Shown piece by piece: positions 57,118-64,000 of a DNA stretch of 64,000 nucleotides. The position numbers and the translations under genes are program-made. Source of the DNA: JASHPR01 sp963808705 (GTDB lineage Bacteria; Actinomycetota; Actinomycetes; Streptosporangiales; Streptosporangiaceae); the NCBI GenBank assembly GCA_963808705.1, contig CAWEHB010000016.1:310001-374000 (forward strand). Direction: 5' to 3'. Below the pieces are notes generated by a model that worked only from the letters and a program-made list of their open reading frames with translations, had not been told where the DNA came from and made no database searches. Positions within the stretch are counted from its first letter, which is position 1. Every line of letters begins with the position of its first letter.

Positions 57118-58061
57118 CCGGGTTCCTGATCCGCCGGACCCTCCAGGCCCTCCTGGTCATCTTCCTGGTGACGGTGTTCACGCTGTTCCTCGTGCACCTG
57201 TTCCCGGGCGGGCCGATCCGGGCGCTGCTCGGCCCGCGGGCGACCCCGCAGCAGGTCGCCTACTACAACAACCTGTACGGCTTCGACCAGCCGTTCTACG
57301 TGCAGTACCTCAAGTGGATCGGGCAGCTGCTGCACGGCAACCTCGGCTACTCGTTCAAGCTCAACCAGACGGTCACCAGCCTGATCGCCCAGGACCTGCC
57401 CAAGACGATCATCCTGGTCCTGCTCGGCACCGTGGTCTCGCTGCTGTTCGGCATCCCGCTCGGCCTGTACCAGGCGGTGAAGCGCTACACCACCGGCGAC
57501 TACATCCTGACCGGGATCTCCTTCCTCGGGTACGCCACCCCCACGTTCTTCGTCGGCATACTCCTGGTCGAGTGGTTCTCCATCGACATTCACCTGTTCC
57601 CGCCGTTCGCCCCGCAGGGCACCACGGTGGCCCAGATCCTGTCCGACCCGAAGGCGCTGGTGCTGCCGGTGGCCGCGTACTCGTTCGTGCTGTACGCGCT
57701 GTGGAGCCGGTACATGCGCTCGTCGGTGATGGACAACCTGGTGCAGGACTACGTCCGCACCGCGCGGGCCAAGGGCGCCAGCGAGCGGCGGGTGCTGTGG
57801 GGGCACGTGTTCCGCAACTCGCTGATGTCGATCGTCACCCTGCTCGGGCTCTCGCTGCCCACGCTGGTCGCCGGCGCGATCTTCATCGAGGTGGTGTTCA
57901 ACTATCCCGGCATGGGGCTCGCGTTCTACAACGCCGCGCTGAACGTTGATTACCAGGTGCTGCTCGGGTTCACCCTGGTCGCCACGCTGGCGACGATCCT
58001 GGGGAACCTGCTGGCCGACGTGAGCTACGCGGTGCTCGACCCGAGGGTGAGGTACAACTGA
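57114..58061 (+). CDS. ABC transporter permease, DppB/OppB type
   Basis: A 315-residue permease with six helices. GFLIRRTLQALLVIFLVTVF opens it. The EAA-type loop with DYVRTARAKGASERRVLWGH and the NYPGMGLAFYNAAL segment are typical of DppB. It forms a heterodimer channel with the next gene, overlapping by one base (TGATG). Confidence 0.93.
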   Translation: MTGFLIRRTLQALLVIFLVTVFTLFLVHLFPGGPIRALLGPRATPQQVAYYNNLYGFDQPFYVQYLKWIGQLLHGNLGYSFKLNQTVTSLIAQDLPKTIILVLLGTVVSLLFGIPLGLYQAVKRYTTGDYILTGISFLGYATPTFFVGILLVEWFSIDIHLFPPFAPQGTTVAQILSDPKALVLPVAAYSFVLYALWSRYMRSSVMDNLVQDYVRTARAKGASERRVLWGHVFRNSLMSIVTLLGLSLPTLVAGAIFIEVVFNYPGMGLAFYNAALNVDYQVLLGFTLVATLATILGNLLADVSYAVLDPRVRYN

Positions 58062-59014
58062 TGGCCATCATGCCGGGCGCGGATCCCCGCGAGGTAGAGG
58101 CCCCGATCGTGCCCCTGGAAGCCCCCGAGGCCACTGGGGGGGAGCTCGCGGCCGCGAAGCCGCGCAGCCTGCTGCGCCGCGGCTGGGAGGTGTTCGCGGA
58201 GAACAAGCTCGCGCTGGCCAGCCTCGGCTTGCTCGTGTTCATCGTGCTGTTCTGCTTCGCCGGGCCGCACATCTACCACACCAACCAGGTGAACACGAAC
58301 CTGACCGATGCGCTGTGCCCGCCGAGTTCGGCGCACCCGCTCGGCTGCGACAACGTCGGCTACGACCAGCTCGGCCGGCTGATGATCGGCGGCCAGACCT
58401 CCCTGGAGGTCGGGTTCGCCGCCGCGATCGTGGCGGTCTTCATCGGCAGCCTCTACGGGGCCTTCTCCGGATTCATCGGCGGCCCGATCGACTCGTTCCT
58501 GATGCGCATCGTCGACGCGGGGCTGTCCATCCCCTACATCATGGTGGTCATCATCCTGTCGGTGATCTTCCACCCGGACACGCTGGTCATGATCTTCATC
58601 ATCGCCGTGTTCTACTGGCTGGGCGTGGCCCGGCTGGTGCGCGGCGAGACGCTCTCGCTGCGCACCCGGGAGTACGTGCAGGCGGTCAAGGTCATCGGCG
58701 GAGGCAGGTCCCGCGCGGTCGTGCGGCATATCATCCCGAACGCGATCGGCACGATCATCGTGCAGACCACGTTCGCGATCGCGGACTCGATCATCATCCT
58801 GGCCGGCCTCGGCTTCCTCGGCCTCGGCGTCCAGCCGCCCGCGACCGACTGGGGGGACATGCTGTCCGGCGGACTGACCTACATACAGTCCGGCACGAAC
58901 TACTGGTGGCTGATCTACCCACCCGGCATCGCGATCATCCTGACCTGCATCTGCTTCAACTTCATCGGCGACGCGCTCCGCGATTCGTTCGAGACCCGGC
59001 TGCAGCGCCGGTAA
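58061..59014 (+). CDS. ABC transporter permease, DppC/OppC type
   Basis: A 317-residue permease. After a cytoplasmic N-terminus come the first helix (LALASLGLLVFIVLFCFAG), the family N-terminal loop HPLGCDNVGYDQLGRLMIGG and the EAA loop REYVQAVKVIGGGRSRAVV. GLGVQPPATDWGDMLSGG is characteristic of DppC. The DppB-type gene precedes and the fused ATPase gene follows after 14 bases. Confidence 0.93.
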   Translation: MAIMPGADPREVEAPIVPLEAPEATGGELAAAKPRSLLRRGWEVFAENKLALASLGLLVFIVLFCFAGPHIYHTNQVNTNLTDALCPPSSAHPLGCDNVGYDQLGRLMIGGQTSLEVGFAAAIVAVFIGSLYGAFSGFIGGPIDSFLMRIVDAGLSIPYIMVVIILSVIFHPDTLVMIFIIAVFYWLGVARLVRGETLSLRTREYVQAVKVIGGGRSRAVVRHIIPNAIGTIIVQTTFAIADSIIILAGLGFLGLGVQPPATDWGDMLSGGLTYIQSGTNYWWLIYPPGIAIILTCICFNFIGDALRDSFETRLQRR

Positions 59015-59028
59015 GGGGGAGAGACCTG

Positions 59029-61107
59029 GTGGCGCCGCTACTTGAGATTACCGACCTGCACACCGAGATCCGGCTGAAGCAGGCGGTCGTGCACGCGGTC
59101 GACGGGGTGTCGCTGCACGTGGAATCGGGGGAGACCCTCGGCATCGTGGGCGAGTCGGGCTGCGGCAAGACGATGACCGCGCTGTCGGTCATGAACCTGC
59201 TGCCGACCGGCGGGTCCATCGTCGGCGGCAGCATCAGGCTCGACGGCACGGAGATCAGCTCGCTCTCCGACGAGGACATGCGCCAGGTCCGCGGCAACGA
59301 GATCGGCATGATCTTCCAGGACCCGCTGACCTCACTGAATCCGACGATGACGGTGGGCAAGCAGATCGCGGAGACGGTCAAGCTGCACCGCGGCGTCAGC
59401 AACGAGCAGGCCCTGGACCGGGCCGCCGAGGTGCTCAACCTGGTCGGGATGCCGCAGGCCAGGGAGCGCATCGGGGAGTACCCGCACCAGTTCTCCGGCG
59501 GGATGCGCCAGCGCGTGATGATCGCGATGGCGCTGGCCTGCGAGCCGAAGCTGCTGATCGCCGACGAGCCGACGACCGCCCTGGACGTGACGATCCAGAA
59601 GCAGATCCTGGAGCTGATCGACGACCTGCGGCTCCGGCTGGGCATGTCGGTCATCCTGGTCACCCACGACCTGGGGGTGATCGCCGGGCGCGCCGACCGG
59701 GTCGCGGTGATGTACGCGGGCAAGATCGCTGAGATCACCGACACCGGGACGCTGTTCGCCAACCCGCGGCACCCCTACACCGAGGCGCTGTTCCAGTCCC
59801 TGCCGGACAAGGCCGCGGAATCCAAGGAGCGGCTGTACTCGATTCCCGGGATACCGCCCGACCTGGTAAACCCGCCGGCGGGCTGCCGGTTCGCCGCGCG
59901 CTGCCGGTACGTGACCGACCGGTGCCGGGAGGAGGAGCCGGTCCTGGGCGGGGAGGTGGCCGGTCACCACTTCGCCTGCTTCCACCCGGTAGGCACCGCC
60001 GAATTCAGCCGCAGCGTGACGCGCGTCGAGCACGTGGCCCCCCGCCAGCCCGAGTTCGCCACGCTCGACGGCGACACGGCCCCGGTGCTGCTGAGCGTCG
60101 AGCACCTGGTCAAGAACTTCCCGGTGACCAAGGGAGCCGTCATGCAGCGGCGGGTCGGCTGGGTCAGCGCGGTCGCCGACGTGAGCTTCACGATCCGGGC
60201 CGGCCACACCCTCGGCCTGGTCGGGGAGTCCGGCTGCGGCAAGACGACGATCGGCAGGCTCGTCGTCGGCCTGGAGAAGCCGACCAGCGGGGCGATCAAC
60301 TTCCAGGACCGGGACCTCGCGAAGAGCAGCGGCCGCGAGTACCGGCGGGAGCGCCTGGACATCCAGCTGATGTTCCAGGACGCCTATGCCTCGCTCGACC
60401 CGCGGATGCGGGCGGGCGCGGTCCTGCAGGAGCCGCTCACCGTGCAGCACATCGGCTCGCGCCGCGAGCGGAACCAGCGGGTGGCCGAGATGCTGGACCA
60501 CGTCGGACTGCCGCGCACGTCGACCGAGCGGTACCCGCACGAGTTCTCCGGCGGCCAGCGCCAGCGGCTCGGCTTCGCGCGCGCGCTGATGCTCAACCCG
60601 AAGCTGATCGTGGCCGACGAGCCGGTCTCCGCCCTCGACGTGTCGATCCAGGCCCAGATCCTCAACATGATGAGCGACCTGCAGCGCAAGCTCGGCCTCA
60701 CCTACCTGTTCATCTCCCACGACCTCGCCGTGGTGCGCTACGTGTCCAGCCAGATCGGCGTCATGTACCTGGGCAAGCTGGTCGAGATCGGGCCCGCCGA
60801 CGAGGTGTACCTGCGGCCCGCGCACCCCTACACCAAGGGGCTGCTCGACTCGGCGCCGGTCGCCGACCCCGAGGCCGAGCAGGCCAAGGTCAAGGCCGGC
60901 ATCTCGGGCGAGCTGCCGAGCGCGATCCATCCGCCGTCCGGCTGCCGGTTCCGCACCCGCTGCCCGCTGGCCGAGGACATCTGCGCCGAGGTCGAGCCGC
61001 CGCTGCGGCCGTTCGCCGGCCCCGGGCACCTGGCCGCCTGCCACTTCCCGCTGCAGAACCCGCTCGGCGAGGTGAGCCCGGACTCCGCCGAGGTCCCGGC
61101 GTCGTAG
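59029..61107 (+). CDS. Fused DppD-DppF-type peptide ABC transporter ATPase
   Basis: A 692-residue chain with two complete ATPase units. The first has GESGCGKTMTALSVM, FSGGMRQRVMIAMAL, LLIADEPTTALDVTIQ and a C-terminal cysteine cluster (CRFAARCRYVTDRC). The second has GESGCGKTTIGRLV, FSGGQRQRLGFARAL, LIVADEPVSALDVSIQ and CRFRTRCPLAEDIC. The Cys clusters belong to the oligopeptide-ATPase C-terminal domain and may bind Fe-S. The GTG start has AAGGGGGAGAG eight bases upstream. In E. coli DppD and DppF are separate; fusion fixes the heterodimer. Confidence 0.93.
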   Translation: MAPLLEITDLHTEIRLKQAVVHAVDGVSLHVESGETLGIVGESGCGKTMTALSVMNLLPTGGSIVGGSIRLDGTEISSLSDEDMRQVRGNEIGMIFQDPLTSLNPTMTVGKQIAETVKLHRGVSNEQALDRAAEVLNLVGMPQARERIGEYPHQFSGGMRQRVMIAMALACEPKLLIADEPTTALDVTIQKQILELIDDLRLRLGMSVILVTHDLGVIAGRADRVAVMYAGKIAEITDTGTLFANPRHPYTEALFQSLPDKAAESKERLYSIPGIPPDLVNPPAGCRFAARCRYVTDRCREEEPVLGGEVAGHHFACFHPVGTAEFSRSVTRVEHVAPRQPEFATLDGDTAPVLLSVEHLVKNFPVTKGAVMQRRVGWVSAVADVSFTIRAGHTLGLVGESGCGKTTIGRLVVGLEKPTSGAINFQDRDLAKSSGREYRRERLDIQLMFQDAYASLDPRMRAGAVLQEPLTVQHIGSRRERNQRVAEMLDHVGLPRTSTERYPHEFSGGQRQRLGFARALMLNPKLIVADEPVSALDVSIQAQILNMMSDLQRKLGLTYLFISHDLAVVRYVSSQIGVMYLGKLVEIGPADEVYLRPAHPYTKGLLDSAPVADPEAEQAKVKAGISGELPSAIHPPSGCRFRTRCPLAEDICAEVEPPLRPFAGPGHLAACHFPLQNPLGEVSPDSAEVPAS

Positions 61108-61139
61108 CGCACCGGCTTGTGCCCGGCCGGGGCGGGCCC

Positions 61140-61145
61140 GATACT
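61140..61145 (+). promoter_or_regulatory. Candidate -10 box for the FHA protein gene
   Basis: GATACT lies seven bases before the ATG at 61153; no ribosome-binding site is visible. Confidence 0.3.
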
Positions 61146-61152
61146 TCTGGCT

Positions 61153-61746
61153 ATGCGGGCATTTCCTGGCCGGCCACCGGACCGCTCGCCGGTGGTGCGC
61201 GTCTGTGATGCCGACCGGGACCAGGTCATCGCCGAGCTGCGGGAACGTTTCGCCGACGGGTTCTTGTCCCACCAGAGCTTCGAGTTCCGGGTCGACGCCG
61301 CGCTGCGCGCCCGCTGGCACGACGACCTCGCCGGGATCCTGGCCGACCTGCCCGCCCCGCGGCCATCGCCGGCCCAGGCCGTCCTCGGCCGGCTGGCCCG
61401 GGCCCGGCGCGCCGCCGGGCGCCGGCTGGCCGGGTACCTGCAGCCGCCGCGGCCGGCACCGCTCCTGCTCCCCTCCGGCACCAGGGACAGCTTCACGATC
61501 GGCCGCGACGCAGCCTGCGACCTGGTTCTTTCCGACATGACCGTGTCCCGCAGCCACGCTGGCCTGCGCCGCGAGGCCGGCGGCTGGCTGCTGAGCGACG
61601 CAGGCTCGATGAACGGCACCAGGCTCAACGGCTGGCGGGTCACCGAGCCGGTCCCGGTCCGCGCGGGAGACGAGGTCATGTTCGGCGCGCTCACCCTGGT
61701 GGTCACCGAGCATGCCCGGCAACCCAGCGCCGCCGGCACCCCGTAG
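61153..61746 (+). CDS. DUF1707 and FHA domain protein
   Basis: A 197-residue protein. Residues about 15-70 form the DUF1707 domain (RVCDADRDQVIAELRERFAD, FEFRVDAALRARWHDDLAGI), common in actinobacterial small proteins. Residues about 105-190 are an FHA domain: FTIGRDAACDLVLSDMTVSR, SHAGLRR and SMNGTRLNG, with the conserved Arg, Ser-His and Asn residues that bind phosphothreonine. It probably docks on Ser/Thr-kinase targets. No kinase gene is adjacent. Start chosen at ATG 61153; GTG at 61117 would add 12 residues. Confidence 0.85.
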   Translation: MRAFPGRPPDRSPVVRVCDADRDQVIAELRERFADGFLSHQSFEFRVDAALRARWHDDLAGILADLPAPRPSPAQAVLGRLARARRAAGRRLAGYLQPPRPAPLLLPSGTRDSFTIGRDAACDLVLSDMTVSRSHAGLRREAGGWLLSDAGSMNGTRLNGWRVTEPVPVRAGDEVMFGALTLVVTEHARQPSAAGTP

Positions 61747-61749
61747 AGT
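61744..61749 (+). promoter_or_regulatory. Candidate leaderless -10 box for the histidine phosphatase
   Basis: TAGAGT overlaps the FHA stop codon and lies six bases before the GTG at 61756. Confidence 0.35.
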
Positions 61750-61755
61750 CGGGGC

Positions 61756-62460
61756 GTGACCCTGGTTCTCCTGGTACGGCATGGCCTGACCGCGACCACC
61801 GGCAGCGTCCTGACGGGCTGGACGCCAGGCATCCTGCTGGACGACCGGGGCCGGCAGCAGGCCGGGGCGCTCGCGGCCCGGCTCGCGCCGGTGCCGCTGG
61901 ACGCGATCATCAGCAGCCCGCTGGAGCGGTGCCGGCAGACAGCCGACGCGATCGCCGCCACCGGCGAGGGCCGCCCCGCGGCCGTGCGGGAAGACGAGCG
62001 GCTCGGCGAGTGCCACTACGGGGACTGGACCGGCCAGCCGCTGAAGCGGCTCGCCCGGGAGCCGCTGTGGCGCGTGGTCCAGGCGCACCCGGGCGCGGCG
62101 CAGTTCCCCGGCGAGGACGGCGAGTCCATCATGGACATGCAGCACCGCGCGGTCAGCGCGGTCCGGGACTGGAACCGCCGGCTCGGGGCCGACGCGACCT
62201 ACCTGATCTGCTCGCACGGCGACGTGATCAAGTCCGTCATCGCCGATAGCCTCGGCATGCACATCGACCTGCTGCAGCGGATCCAGATCGACCCGTGCTC
62301 GCTCACGGTGATCCGGTATACGCCGCTGCGCCCGTTCGTGCTGCGGATGAATGACACCGGCGGGGGAGTTACCAGCCTGAAGAAGCCCGAGCCGAAGCGG
62401 GCACGGGCCATGGCGCGCCGCGAGACCGACGCGGCGGTCGGCGGCGGGGCGGGAGGATAG
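61756..62460 (+). CDS. Histidine phosphatase family protein
   Basis: A 234-residue phosphoglycerate-mutase-like enzyme. The catalytic RHG is in LLVRHGLTATTGSVL; ISSPLERCRQTADAI, ECHYGDWTGQPL and YLICSHGDVIKSVIADSL supply the other active-site residues. It belongs to the MSMEG_4193-like group that sits beside DUF3090 and SCO1664-type genes in actinobacteria. The physiological substrate is not known. The C-terminal 30 residues form a basic tail. Confidence 0.9.
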   Translation: MTLVLLVRHGLTATTGSVLTGWTPGILLDDRGRQQAGALAARLAPVPLDAIISSPLERCRQTADAIAATGEGRPAAVREDERLGECHYGDWTGQPLKRLAREPLWRVVQAHPGAAQFPGEDGESIMDMQHRAVSAVRDWNRRLGADATYLICSHGDVIKSVIADSLGMHIDLLQRIQIDPCSLTVIRYTPLRPFVLRMNDTGGGVTSLKKPEPKRARAMARRETDAAVGGGAGG

Positions 62461-62463
62461 GAC

Positions 62464-63024
62464 ATGGCGGTCTACACGTACGATCCGCCGGAGAGATTCA
62501 TCGCCGGGACGGTCGGCCAGCCGGGAGAGCGCGCGTTCTACCTGCAGGCCAGCGGCAGCGGCCGGGTCACGAGCGTGGCGCTGGAGAAGGTCCAGGTCAG
62601 CCGCCTCGCCGAGCGCCTGGACGAGCTGCTCGACGACGAGCTGCGCAACAGCGGCGGGAGGTCGTCGGTTCCGGCCGCGGCTCCCGCCAGCCTGGCCGAC
62701 GACGGCCCGCTCGACCTGCCGCTGCTCGAGGAGTTCCGGGTCGGCGTCATCGCCCTGGCCTGGGACGCCGAGACGGAGCGCGTGGTGATCGAGGCACAGG
62801 AGGAGTCGGAGACGCCGGTCGAGTACCTGGCCGACGACGTGCCCGAGGACGGCCCGGGAGTGCTCCGGGTGCGGATCACGGCCGCGGCGGCCCGGGCCTT
62901 CTCGCAGCGGGCGCTGCAGATCGTCAGCCAGGGCCGGCCGCCCTGCCCGCTGTGCGGGCTGCCGCTCGACGCCTCCGGGCATATCTGCCCACGGCAGAAC
63001 GGGCACCGGATCAGCAATGCGTGA
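62464..63024 (+). CDS. DUF3090 family protein
   Basis: A 186-residue protein of unknown function. VYTYDPPERFIAGTVGQPGE opens it and ERAFYLQASGSGRVTSVALE follows. It ends in a small zinc-ribbon-like motif, CPLCGLPLDASGHICPRQNGH. DUF3090 proteins follow a histidine phosphatase and precede an SCO1664-type protein in many actinomycete genomes, often near mshC of mycothiol synthesis. Three bases separate it from the phosphatase gene. Confidence 0.9.
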   Translation: MAVYTYDPPERFIAGTVGQPGERAFYLQASGSGRVTSVALEKVQVSRLAERLDELLDDELRNSGGRSSVPAAAPASLADDGPLDLPLLEEFRVGVIALAWDAETERVVIEAQEESETPVEYLADDVPEDGPGVLRVRITAAAARAFSQRALQIVSQGRPPCPLCGLPLDASGHICPRQNGHRISNA

Positions 63025-63850
63025 GCCGACGCCGCGCGGCCGCGGTCAGCGGCAGCGTCGCGCCGCCGGCCCGCCACCCGACGCCCACCGGGTCAGCGTG
63101 CCCCCCTCCCGCCCCGGCGAAGCAAGGGACTCCGGCGCTGACGCGGGCGCGCTCGACCTGCTGGCGCACGGCAGCCTGGAGGTGGAGGGCAGGCTGGTCG
63201 TCGCCTCGAACGCCACGCTGTACTGCACGGTGCGCGACGGCGACCGGGAAGCGGCCTGCGTCTACAAGCCGGTGGCCGGCGAACGCCCGCTCTGGGACTT
63301 CCCGGCCGGCAGCCTGGCCGGCCGCGAGGTTTCCGCCTACCTGGTCTCCTCGGCGGCCGGCTGGCACCTGGTCCCGCCGACCGTCTTCCGCGACGGCCCG
63401 TTCGGCCCCGGCATGTGCCAGCTGTGGATCGAGTCGGACGAAACCGTCGACGTCATCGCGCTCGCCCGCAGCAACGACCACCCGGCGCTGCGGCAGATGG
63501 CCGTGTTCGACGCGGTCGTGAACAATGCCGACCGCAAGATCGGCCATCTGCTGCCCGACCGCGAGGGCCGCCTGTACGGCTGCGATCATGGTGTCTGCTT
63601 CGGCGAGGACTACAAGCTGCGCACGGTGCTGTGGCAGTGGCGCGGCCGCAGCCTGCCCAAGACCGCCGTCGAGGCGCTGCACCGGCTCGAGCAGGCGCTG
63701 GCCGAAGGCGAACTGCGCACCCAGCTCGACCGGTGGCTGTCCCCGGCCGAGGTCGAGGCCACCCGGCAGCGGGTCGAGTTGCTGCTGCAGCACCGGATCC
63801 ACCCGTTCCCGCCGGAAGACTGGCCCGCGGTCCCCTGGCCGCCGGTATAG
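63017..63850 (+). CDS. SCO1664 family protein (kinase-like fold)
   Basis: A 277-residue protein of the SCO1664 family. CVYKPVAGERPLWDFPAGSL carries the lysine-type phosphate strand, GPGMCQLWIESDE follows, VVNNADRKIGHLLPDREGRL resembles the HxxxxN/DRKxGH catalytic loop and YGCDHGVCFGEDYKL a metal-binding DxG loop; these resemble PI3/4-kinase-like or HipA-like ATP enzymes. The overlap with DUF3090 is eight bases. The role is unknown, although it co-occurs with mycothiol genes in relatives. A REP-like element follows the stop. Confidence 0.85.
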   Translation: MREPTPRGRGQRQRRAAGPPPDAHRVSVPPSRPGEARDSGADAGALDLLAHGSLEVEGRLVVASNATLYCTVRDGDREAACVYKPVAGERPLWDFPAGSLAGREVSAYLVSSAAGWHLVPPTVFRDGPFGPGMCQLWIESDETVDVIALARSNDHPALRQMAVFDAVVNNADRKIGHLLPDREGRLYGCDHGVCFGEDYKLRTVLWQWRGRSLPKTAVEALHRLEQALAEGELRTQLDRWLSPAEVEATRQRVELLLQHRIHPFPPEDWPAVPWPPV

Positions 63851-63858
63851 CTGTGTTA

Positions 63859-63891
63859 GCCCGGGGGATAACCCCGGACCCCCAGACCGGG
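63859..63891. repeat. 33-bp dispersed repeat, copy 2 (REP-like)
   Basis: Identical to 49776-49808. It is followed by a second hairpin, CCGGGGGG around TGTTCG. Confidence 0.9.
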
Positions 63892-63972
63892 GGGTGTTCG
63901 CCCCCCGGAGCCCCCCTGCCGTCTGCTCGGGCCGGGCAAGCCCGACCCTCGCATCCGGCATTTTCGGCGCTT

Positions 63973-63988
63973 GGGTTAACCCCCGGGC
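63973..63988. repeat. Inverted partner of the REP-like element
   Basis: gggttaacccccgggc is the reverse complement of the first 16 bases of the 33-bp repeat at 63859, with one mismatch. Together they enclose about 130 bases in inverted order. Confidence 0.8.
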
Positions 63989-64000
63989 TCGCCGCGACGG

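Noticed and set aside
59332..63006. A minus-strand open frame of more than 1200 codons
   Set aside because: It is a shadow of the ATPase, FHA, phosphatase and DUF3090 genes; it is rich in Arg, His, Asp and Gln with no domain motif, as expected from GC-rich antisense frames.

Overview
The window is about 64 kb of very GC-rich DNA with dense genes, many GTG starts, and actinobacterial hallmarks: a FabG-InhA pair, a Gbn-like nucleoid protein, DUF3099, DUF3090, an SCO1664-type protein, DUF1707-FHA, PadR/HxlR/PaaX regulators and candidate leaderless promoters. It is best read as a chromosomal segment of a filamentous-type actinomycete. Placement near Streptosporangiales or Streptomycetales relatives is inference only. 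No rRNA, tRNA, CRISPR array, prophage or intact insertion sequence was seen.

Layout. 1-4.2 kb: end of an ABC-F ATPase, Gbn-like protein, crotonase, ABC exporter half-transporter, carboxymuconolactone-decarboxylase-like protein. 4.2-7.5 kb: sulfotransferase-like protein, GH15 glycosidase, small lipoprotein. 7.7-10.5 kb: an SsuABC/TauABC-type uptake operon. 10.7-23.3 kb: a molybdenum/tungsten island with a PheRS-like ligase, a MobA-MoaD fusion, an aldehyde:ferredoxin oxidoreductase (AOR), a six-helix membrane protein, NAD-type formate dehydrogenase (alpha subunit plus a fused NuoE/NuoF-like subunit), MoeA, and a second MoeA fused to a periplasmic-binding-like domain but broken by one extra base. 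23.3-26 kb: two tandem GT87/DUF2029-type mannosyltransferase paralogues sharing a gene-conversion-like tract. 26-34 kb: acyl-CoA synthetase, GNAT and HxlR around a palindromic operator, an unknown HEVLE protein, and a large cyclase-AAA-TPR regulator. 33.9-38.9 kb: PaaX regulator and boxC-boxB of aerobic benzoyl-CoA degradation plus an amidohydrolase. 39-45 kb: membrane protein, SelB, FAD oxidoreductase, methylglyoxal synthase, MoaA. 45-48 kb: PadR plus a DrrAB-like exporter. 48-54.5 kb: DUF3099, FMN hydroxyacid oxidase, dodecin, TldD/TldE protease pair, FabG-InhA. 55-61 kb: a Dpp/Opp-type peptide uptake operon with both ATPases fused. 61-64 kb: FHA protein, histidine phosphatase, DUF3090, SCO1664-type protein, ending in a REP-like repeat.

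How it fits together. MoaA, MobA-MoaD and the MoeA proteins serve the pterin cofactor used by AOR and formate dehydrogenase. BoxC releases formate in the known pathway, so formate dehydrogenase could recover its electrons. The strongest candidate for an undescribed system is the tight run PheRS-like ligase, MobA-MoaD fusion, AOR (10.7-14.5 kb). The ligase keeps the class II aminoacyl-tRNA synthetase core and a ferredoxin-fold anticodon-binding domain, but the residues that hold phenylalanine are changed.
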